A DNA stretch of 8,934 nt from positions 1 through 8,934 of the forward strand of contig JADGOF010000066.1 of assembly GCA_017883105.1 (NCBI GenBank). Direction: 5' to 3'. Shown one piece after another: positions 1 through 4,552 of this stretch. Made by a program: the position numbers and the translations under genes. Position 1 is the first letter of the stretch; each line of letters opens with the position of its first letter. Origin of the DNA: Acidimicrobiales bacterium. Lineage in GTDB: Bacteria > Actinomycetota > Acidimicrobiia > Acidimicrobiales > RAAP-2. The notes below the pieces were generated by a model. It made no database searches, was not told where the DNA came from, and saw only the letters and a program-made list of their open reading frames with translations.

Positions 1-22
1 GGGAACCGCGTCAGTTCGCTGA

Positions 23-95
23 GGGTGACGTTCGCCGATCCTGCGTTTCTCCTGTTCAGGGTCCAATCTCGCCGGGGTGACGTTGAGGGTGACGT
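23..95. repeat. Three copies of GGGTGACGT
   Basis: The 9-mer GGGTGACGT occurs at 23-31, 75-83 and 87-95, the last two only 12 bases apart. Two copies extend to GAGGGTGACGT (21-31 and 85-95). They lie upstream of the small gene start at 157, so they could be protein-binding sites, or a short duplication in a decaying region. No known regulator motif is recognised. Confidence 0.4.
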
Positions 96-130
96 CCGTC
101 TGGACGATGGGACGGGACGGGTGCACGAGG

Positions 131-149
131 CCCCTGTCAGGAACAGGGG
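131..149 (+). promoter_or_regulatory. Hairpin covering the ribosome site of the 157 start
   Basis: CCCCTGT (131-137) and ACAGGGG (143-149) form a perfect 7-bp stem with a 5-base loop. The right arm contains most of the Shine-Dalgarno-like stretch AGGGGAGA (145-152), which ends 4 bases before the ATG at 157. In RNA the hairpin would hide the ribosome site. This is seen in sequence; any regulatory role is inference. Confidence 0.45.
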
Positions 150-156
150 AGACCAG

Positions 157-564
157 ATGTCCCGATCATCGTCAGCCGTAGAGCGAAGTGCCGGCCGAGT
201 GTCAAGTGGGGGGCTCCCCCCGGGAGCACTGACACCGGCTGGGGATTCCGGAGAGGGCCGACTTCGAGTCGCCGAAAGATCCGACAACTCAGCAGGAGAC
301 GAGCTGCCGCCGATCGGCGAGGCGCGACTCGTCCTCGTTACCGCGAGCGGTTTCGAAGTGCCACTGGTCACTACACCGACCCAGGCGGCTCGGCTCCTGA
401 AGGTCTCCAACGAATCGGACGCGGCCGTTCAGCCCAGCGATGGAGACCGGGAGTCCCCGAGGTGCCGGATGGTTCGCCGTCCTCGTCCCGTACCGGTGGA
501 ACAGCTGCTGAGGCGAGGTCGGCTCGTCAGCCAGGTCGAGTGGTCACCCGGAGGCGGTGCGTGA
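157..564 (+). pseudogene. Decayed excisionase/antitoxin-type helix-turn-helix gene
   Basis: The frame stays open from ATG 157 (after AGGGGAGA) to TGA 562-564. The C-terminal half has pieces of the small MerR/excisionase-type DNA-binding domain seen in actinobacterial antitoxins: a first helix (TTPTQAARLLKVS, about bases 373-414) and a late segment (RRPRPVPVEQLLRRG). The middle of the domain is scrambled in this frame, whereas the +1 frame between about 433 and 463 reads TRPFSPAMETGSP, which matches the expected second helix. This suggests a small insertion after KVS and a compensating shift later, so the fold is probably lost. The first 45 codons have weak third-position G/C and may not be coding. 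The linker before the helix also looks shorter than usual. No PIN-type toxin partner was found downstream. It could instead be an intact but divergent protein, or sequencing error at a contig edge. Confidence 0.4.
208..227 (+). other. Two mutually exclusive GC hairpins
   Basis: GGGGGG (208-213) can pair with CCCCCC (216-221), while GCTCCC (213-218) can pair with GGGAGC (222-227). The two stems share bases and cannot form together. They lie early in the reading frame that starts at 157. They might act as an attenuator or weak terminator, or be chance in GC-rich DNA. Confidence 0.3.
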
Positions 565-800
565 TGAGCAGAACCTCATTTTCCAAAGAGCGCCGGAGTG
601 GGGACGGCCGCCCAGCCGGAACAGCGCGTGCTGGCGCTCGTTCCCTATCTCGAGAGGAGCGCAACTGCGCCCAGTGGTTCGCCCGCTTCGAAGAGCGCTG
701 CGGAGGGTCCACCGGTCGTCTCAGCAACAGCGAGGTCCGCCGGTTGCGGAAGGAACTCGAGGCCCTGCGTCGATTGGTCACCGGTGAACAGATCCCGTAG
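564..800 (+). CDS. Small basic hypothetical protein (78 aa)
   Basis: The ATG at 564 overlaps the stop of the preceding frame (TGATG) and has a good ribosome site, GGAGG at 550-554, with 9 bases of spacing, so this start is preferred over in-frame starts farther upstream. The second half shows strong G/C at third codon positions, typical of real coding DNA here. The protein is Arg-rich at the N-terminus. It ends in a predicted amphipathic helix (SEVRRLRKELEALRRLV, about residues 57-73) that could form a coiled coil. I do not recognise the family. Its coupling to a helix-turn-helix gene suggests a former two-gene module such as toxin-antitoxin, but nothing in the protein shows a toxin fold. Another overlapping frame from 598 is less convincing. 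Confidence 0.45.
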   Translation: MSRTSFSKERRSGDGRPAGTARAGARSLSREERNCAQWFARFEERCGGSTGRLSNSEVRRLRKELEALRRLVTGEQIP

Positions 801-899
801 CGCGCACGAGAGCATGGCCACCTTGTCCCTGTGGCCCGCTTGCCATGATCACGAGGGGCCCCCCATCTTGGACGAGCCGACCGGCTGTGGGGTGTGCAC

Positions 900-1655
900 T
901 CATCGGCGTATTCCTGAGCCGCGAGGGTACGGCCAGGCCGCGTATACGGCCTTCAGGTCCTCAAGCTCGAGATGGAACCGGTCCTCGTTGCCCCTCGAGT
1001 AGTCGCTTGTCCGCTTCGACCAGATCGGGCCGAACGCGACCAGCATCCTCTGGTAGGTCTCGAGCATCGGGCTGTGGGAGTTCCCCCCGTCGTGCTCCAG
1101 GACCTTCGCCTGCTCCGTCCAGCGTCCTTGATCCACCAGGAATCGCGTGTAACGGGCGAGCCGGCCTTCCAGCGCATCGTTCCCGTCAAAGCCGCGGAAC
1201 GACAGTGCGTGCTCGGCATGGTCACCCACCTGCTCCTTCTGCTCGTCGTCGAGGCGATTGAAACTGGCCTCGAGCACGCGAAACATGTCCAGAAGGTCCC
1301 AGAGCAATCGGCACTCGGAACGTGACAGCTCGGGATCGAGGTTGGCGAAGAGCGTGTCGTATTCGCCGCTGAAGCCGTTCTCGAGGATCCCGGCCATTCT
1401 CCGGTGGTCTTCGCTCTCGTAGTCGGCGCCCTCCATCCTCGCCATCATCCGGTGTTGCGCGGCGAGCAGGCTTCGTTCGACGAGCGTGAGACTTGGAGGG
1501 CCAGTCCTGATCGGACTTCGATCCTCTTCCCGACCGAGCACGACGTCGTCGATCGCTGCCCGGATGAGATCGCTGAGCGTCTCGCCGCGACCTCGGGCGA
1601 GCGCCTCGAGCTCACTCCGCTTCTGCTCGTCAATCCTCAGAGTGATTGTTGGCAT
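900..1655 (-). CDS. Ribbon-helix-helix / YfbU fusion protein
   Basis: The 251-aa product opens with a ribbon-helix-helix domain (residues 1-45): a beta strand PTITLRID, then helices around KRSELEALARGRGETLSDLIRAAIDDV. This fold binds DNA as a dimer. After a short linker, residues about 55-240 match the YfbU family: LTLVERSLLAAQHRMMARM, a WDLLDMFRVLEASFNRL helix, the FRGFDGNDALEGRLARYTRFLVDQGRW block, and a late PMLETYQRMLVAFGPIW. E. coli YfbU is about 164 aa and has no DNA-binding domain, so this is an extended architecture. YfbU's biochemical function is not settled. The start at 1655 is chosen because GGAGG (1661-1665) sits 5 bases upstream; an ATG at 1667 would add MEVE. It is probably autoregulated through the palindrome at 1670-1688. 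The gene stands alone on the minus strand in an accessory region, so a stress or toxin-antitoxin-like role is possible but unproven. Confidence 0.88.
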   Translation of the reverse strand: MPTITLRIDEQKRSELEALARGRGETLSDLIRAAIDDVVLGREEDRSPIRTGPPSLTLVERSLLAAQHRMMARMEGADYESEDHRRMAGILENGFSGEYDTLFANLDPELSRSECRLLWDLLDMFRVLEASFNRLDDEQKEQVGDHAEHALSFRGFDGNDALEGRLARYTRFLVDQGRWTEQAKVLEHDGGNSHSPMLETYQRMLVAFGPIWSKRTSDYSRGNEDRFHLELEDLKAVYAAWPYPRGSGIRR

Positions 1656-1669
1656 CTCGACCTCCATAG

Positions 1670-1688
1670 TACGGTATTACATATCGTA
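1670..1688 (-). promoter_or_regulatory. Palindromic operator candidate for the RHH-YfbU gene
   Basis: TACGGTATTACATATCGTA is an imperfect palindrome (arms TACGrTAT / ATAyCGTA around 3 bases; 14 of 19 positions match the reverse complement). It ends 14 bases before the chosen start. It overlaps minus-strand -10 candidates TACGAT (1688-1683) and TAATAC (1679-1674). It is AT-rich against a GC-rich background. Ribbon-helix-helix proteins commonly bind such sites over their own promoters, so autorepression is the natural inference. Confidence 0.5.
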
Positions 1689-2073
1689 GCACCGCACGAC
1701 ACCGATCGGGCGCGACCCTGGGCAAGCGGGCTAGGACGCTCACATATCGTCGCCCGGAGGTTTGCTCAGGACCAGCGCCAAGTCTGCGATCTGGGCGCCT
1801 TGTCCACCCGCCAAGGCATTTGAGCGACAGACCACTAGTCGCTGGTTTTGCCAGTGACATGGGACCACCCCCCGTTGCCAGTTATGGGACCACCTTGAGG
1901 ATCCCCCGCCCGGTGGCATCCGGCGCACACTTAGCCTGTCTGGACGGATATCCCCTGGACTTCAGCCGGCGCCGCGAGGTCCGCCTTGGTCCCCAGGGCA
2001 GCAGCCCACGAGACGTGCTGGGGTGCAGGGTAGGCTGGGAAAAGGTAATATTTCCTCTAACTGCCAGTTTCTC
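1689..2073. other. Gene-poor stretch between divergent genes
   Basis: No convincing gene is seen here. It contains the paired IS-end-like repeats (1848-1894) and a small hairpin, GCCTTG (1797-1802) with CAAGGC (1812-1817). The minus frame at about 1740-1820 reads a smooth segment ending GAQIADLALVLSKPPGDDM that could be the tail of a lost gene, but I cannot name it. From about 2040 the DNA becomes clearly AT-richer towards the AbiE-like promoter. Confidence 0.4.
1848..1894. repeat. Tandem ~21-bp repeats, likely IS21-like end remnant
   Basis: Two copies occur 26-27 bases apart: TTGCCAGTGACATGGGACC and on to 1869, and TTGCCAGTTATGGGACCACC (1875-1894). They share TTGCCAGT and ATGGGACCACC and differ by a 2-base gap. 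On the minus strand they read GGTGGTCCCAT..ACTGGCAA. IS21-family elements carry several internal copies of a ~20-bp transposase-binding repeat at each end, and this arrangement fits. No istA/istB gene is in the window, so this would be a solo or relic end. A weaker third match, CTGCCAGTT, lies at 2061-2069. The family call rests on pattern memory, not on a search. Confidence 0.5.
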
Positions 2074-2146
2074 CATGACAGCAAAGTTCATTGTAGAGAG
2101 AATCTTGCTCTGCTACACTAGGTGTTGTCATGACAGCAAATCTCAT
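2074..2146 (+). repeat. Duplicated start-codon segment of the AbiEi-like gene
   Basis: CATGACAGCAAAGTTCAT (2074-2091) and CATGACAGCAAATCTCAT (2129-2146) agree at 16 of 18 positions and are offset by 55 bases. The second copy contains the start of the AbiEi-like gene; the first sits just upstream of the -35 element. The pair could be operator sites for the regulator, since AbiEi proteins repress their own operon through repeated sites, or the scar of a small duplication. Confidence 0.55.
2091..2119 (+). promoter_or_regulatory. Promoter of the AbiE-like operon (probably leaderless)
   Basis: TTGTAG (2091-2096) and TACACT (2114-2119) are separated by 17 bases, a good sigma-70-type layout. Transcription would start at about 2126, only a few bases before ATG 2130, so the mRNA is probably leaderless, as is common in Actinobacteria. 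AGGTG at 2120-2124 is at best a weak ribosome site. A small palindrome ACAC-TAG-GTGT (2115-2125) overlaps the -10 and is a candidate repressor half-site. Confidence 0.5.
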
Positions 2147-3272
2147 CTCAGAGGAAAACAACCTCCTGGAGGCCGCCGTCTCCCAGCTCCGGTCGACGTT
2201 ACCGGCCTCATGGAAGGTCGAAGCGGGCAACAGGGCTGTGGCAGGGCAAGATCCCACCCGTCCGCCCACTCAGATCGACGCTCTCCTCGAAATCCAGGGA
2301 CCGCAGGGGCAGGGGGGCGTCAGCCTCATGGTCGAGGCAAAACGCGTGCTCACACCACGAGACGCCGAGCGTCTCTTCTCAGGAACAGCCCGCCGATACC
2401 GCCAACTGAATCCGAATACGCCCGTTCTCGTCGTCGCTCCCTGGCTCAGTACCCGAACCCGTGATGTCCTCGCCGCCGACGACATCAACTACTTGGACCT
2501 GACAGGCAACGTTCGGATCAGCCTCCAGTACCCACCGCTGTTCATCATCTCCAAGGGTGCGAGTCGGGATCCCGCACCGATGGATCGGGGCAAGGCACGG
2601 GTCAGGGGGCCCAAGGCGGGGCGACTCGTTCGCTTTCTTCTCGATGTCGCTCCTCCGTACAACGTGAGCCAGGTTGCCGCTGCGACACAACTCGCCCCTG
2701 GGTACGCCTCACGCCTTCTGGAAGCGCTCGATAGTGAAGCGCTCATCGAGCGCGAGCGCCGCGGCCAGGTCAGCTCCGTCGACGTGCCCGGCCTGACTCG
2801 CAGGTGGGTAGAGGGCTACGACGTTCTCAAGGCGAACGTCGCCTCAACATTTGTTGCGTCGAATGGACCAAAGAGCATCCTGGAAGAGTTCGCTCAGTCG
2901 TCGATTTCTTCGGCTGTCGCCGTGACGGGCTCATTTGCTGCTGTCCGCCTGGCGCCCGTTGCTGGCCCTGCATTGCTGATTGCATACTGCGCCGACGTGG
3001 ACTCTGTTTCCACACAGCTCGGTTTACTTCCGGCCGATCGTGGAAGCAACGTCGTTCTCCTGCGTCCGTTCGATCCCGTTGTTTGGGAACGGACAACCAC
3101 CGACGACGGTGTGACGTACGTCGCGGCTGCACAGATTGCAATCGATTGTCTGACCGGGAATGGACGCATGCCGTCGGAAGGCGAAGCACTCCTCTCGTGG
3201 ATGGAAGAGGACGAGTCTCGCTGGCGAGTTCCGTCATTGGAGACCCTTGACCGTACGGAGCGTGACCAGTGA
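2130..3272 (+). CDS. AbiEi-like antitoxin/transcriptional regulator (AbiEi_2 type)
   Basis: The 380-aa protein resembles the AbiEi_2 branch of type IV toxin-antitoxin regulators. Residues 1-140 hold a restriction-endonuclease-like core: QID50ALLEI, then MVE69AK71 (D-x18-ExK), PVLVVAPWLS, and the hallmark block NYLDLTGNVRI (120-130). Residues about 163-228 form a winged helix-turn-helix (VRFLLDVAPPYNVSQVAAAT, then a recognition helix YASRLLEALDSEALIERER). Residues 240-360 form the C-terminal domain, with AVAVTGSFAAVRLAP, a GSNVVLLRPFDPVVWER strand and AAQIAIDCLTGNGRMPSEGEALL. It probably binds its own promoter and neutralises the neighbouring nucleotidyltransferase. The downstream gene starts inside its stop codon (GTGA overlap), so the two are translationally coupled. 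The nuclease-like motif raises the question of DNA cleavage, but a regulatory role is the safer reading. Confidence 0.8.
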   Translation: MTANLISEENNLLEAAVSQLRSTLPASWKVEAGNRAVAGQDPTRPPTQIDALLEIQGPQGQGGVSLMVEAKRVLTPRDAERLFSGTARRYRQLNPNTPVLVVAPWLSTRTRDVLAADDINYLDLTGNVRISLQYPPLFIISKGASRDPAPMDRGKARVRGPKAGRLVRFLLDVAPPYNVSQVAAATQLAPGYASRLLEALDSEALIERERRGQVSSVDVPGLTRRWVEGYDVLKANVASTFVASNGPKSILEEFAQSSISSAVAVTGSFAAVRLAPVAGPALLIAYCADVDSVSTQLGLLPADRGSNVVLLRPFDPVVWERTTTDDGVTYVAAAQIAIDCLTGNGRMPSEGEALLSWMEEDESRWRVPSLETLDRTERDQ

Positions 3273-4393
3273 CCGATTCACGTGGTGGCGTCGGCGGACT
3301 CGATCCTCTGTACGTCGAGGCTCGGCGCGTTCTCCTCAATGCGTTGTTTGCGTTGCGGGCTCACGGATCCGCAATCATCGTGGCGGGGGCACAAGCCATC
3401 TACCTGCGGACCGGGGCGAGTGACATGTCCATTGCTCCTTACACAACTGATGGCGACCTGGCGATCGACCCATCCCTTCTCGGGGATGATCCCGAACTCG
3501 AACCAACCATGGAAGGCGCCGGATTCACCCTCAAGACACAGCCCGGCGGGCATATCGAACCCGGGATCTGGATCGTTGAAGTCAACGTTGAAGGCAAACC
3601 CGAAGTGATGCCTGTTGACCTGATCGTCCCAGAGGGTGCGGCATCGAGCACTGGCCGACGCGGCGCACGGCTCGGACCCCACGGGAAGAGAGCGGCTCGC
3701 CAAATTCCGGGCTTGGAAGCCGTGCTTGTTGATCACTCCCCAATGGTCGTTACGTCGCTCGATCCCGCTGACAGACGGTCGATCGAAGTGGAAGTGGCCG
3801 GCGTTGCAGCACTCTTAGTCGCCAAAGCACACAAACTGCACGACAGACTCGACCAAGGCAAGGCACACCGCTTGGACGACAAGGACGCTGGAGGAGGAGA
3901 AGCCCGCGATCGTGCCAAGAAGATGATCTGCCTTGACGTTCTCCGAGGGCTCGATCGCGGGCACGCAGAGGCGGCTGCCGCAGAGACGGCCGGAGTCATA
4001 CAGCGATCCCTGATTCGGGGCGACACGGCGGCCCGCCTTCGTTGGCACCAGGCCGAGGGCCACCGAGTCATGTTCGTCAGCGCCTCATTCGAGGCCTACG
4101 TGCGGTTGGTCGCGGCAGCTCTTGAGGTCCACGAAGTGATCGCTACCAGATGGGAAGTCGACCCGGCCAGCGATATTCTCACTGGAGGGCTCGTCGGCCC
4201 GAATGTTCGGGGCGACGCCAAGGTCGACCTCATCGCGGATTGGATCAACGGACCCTGCCGTCTCGAGTATGCCTACGGCAACAGCAGTGGCGACACGGCC
4301 ATGCTGGCCCACGCGCAGCACCCGGTCTGGGTCGGGCGACGCCAGATACCGGAACTCCGCCAGAAGCCACCTGGCGGGGATCTCGGTCAGTGA
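3269..4393 (+). CDS. Chimera: AbiEii-like nucleotidyltransferase + HAD phosphatase C-terminus
   Basis: GTG start within the previous stop (GTGA), with GGAG at 3257-3260. Residues 1-206 are an AbiEii/nucleotidyltransferase-like domain: VAG40AQAIYLRTG, the metal-binding T60-D61-G-D63-L pattern, a third candidate acidic residue D117 (PVDLIVP), and a Lys-containing helix LLVAKAHKLHDRL (182-194). Such enzymes, as type IV toxins, are thought to transfer nucleotides to RNA or protein targets. After RLDDKDA (201-207), where the family normally continues for some 70-100 more residues, the sequence becomes a HAD-IB phosphatase: RWHQAEGHRVMFVSAS with motif II S271, motif III candidate K318, and YGNSSGD342 as motif IV. 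Motif I (DxDGT) is absent, so this half cannot be a working phosphatase. The toxin domain has lost its C-terminal helices and may be inactive or altered. It could be expressed as an antitoxin-bound dud, or be an assembly join. Confidence 0.78.
   Translation: MTDSRGGVGGLDPLYVEARRVLLNALFALRAHGSAIIVAGAQAIYLRTGASDMSIAPYTTDGDLAIDPSLLGDDPELEPTMEGAGFTLKTQPGGHIEPGIWIVEVNVEGKPEVMPVDLIVPEGAASSTGRRGARLGPHGKRAARQIPGLEAVLVDHSPMVVTSLDPADRRSIEVEVAGVAALLVAKAHKLHDRLDQGKAHRLDDKDAGGGEARDRAKKMICLDVLRGLDRGHAEAAAAETAGVIQRSLIRGDTAARLRWHQAEGHRVMFVSASFEAYVRLVAAALEVHEVIATRWEVDPASDILTGGLVGPNVRGDAKVDLIADWINGPCRLEYAYGNSSGDTAMLAHAQHPVWVGRRQIPELRQKPPGGDLGQ
3899..4393 (+). pseudogene. 5'-truncated HAD-IB phosphatase gene, fused in frame
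   Basis: Codons 211-374 of the chimeric frame match the later part of HAD-IB hydrolases (SerB-like). There is a cap helix region RDRAKKMICLDVLRGLDRG, a linker to LIRGDTAARLRWHQ, motif II strand VMFVSAS, FEAYVRLVAAALEVHEVIATRWEVD, LVGPNVRGDAKVD with the motif III Lys, and RLEYAYGNSSGDTAMLAHA with the motif IV Asp, ending HPVWVGRR. About 80-100 N-terminal residues, including the nucleophile motif, are missing. No DxDGT segment was found elsewhere in the window. The stretch downstream (4394-4552) has no gene. This is best read as the leftover of a resident gene at an insertion or deletion boundary. Confidence 0.75.
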
Positions 4394-4536
4394 GCGTGTA
4401 GGCGGCCTGCAGGATCTCAGGCGTCTCGGGACCTTCTTCAGCCAGCCGGTGCGCATCGGTTCGTACCGGAATGCGTCACGCCAGACGAGTCAGCGCTCAG
4501 CCTTGGGCGTGCGTGCCGGGGATTCGATCCGGCGAT

Positions 4537-4552
4537 CCGGGCATCTGCCCGG
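4537..4552 (-). terminator. GC hairpin at a convergent gene junction
   Basis: CCGGGC (4537-4542) and GCCCGG (4547-4552) pair around the 4-base loop ATCT, directly after the stop of the minus-strand membrane protein gene and 144 bases past the chimeric gene. There is no T-run, so intrinsic termination would be weak or of the actinobacterial U-less kind. It could serve both directions. Confidence 0.4.

Noticed and set aside
598..1002. Alternative plus-strand frame overlapping the small gene at 564
   Set aside because: It has no ribosome site, poor coding character, and runs into the 3' end of the YfbU gene on the other strand.
1797..1817. GCCTTG/CAAGGC hairpin as a terminator
   Set aside because: The stem is only 6 bp with a 9-base loop, there is no T-run, and no gene ends next to it.
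1820..2464. Plus-strand frame running from the IS-like repeats into the AbiEi-like gene
   Set aside because: It is out of frame with the AbiEi-like protein and shows no recognisable domain; the AbiEi frame has clear motifs and a promoter at its start.
4510..4545. tRNA T-arm-like piece, GCCGG and CCGGC around GGATTCGAT
   Set aside because: The loop is 9 rather than 7 bases, and no D-arm, anticodon arm or matching acceptor strand is found in the preceding 75 bases.
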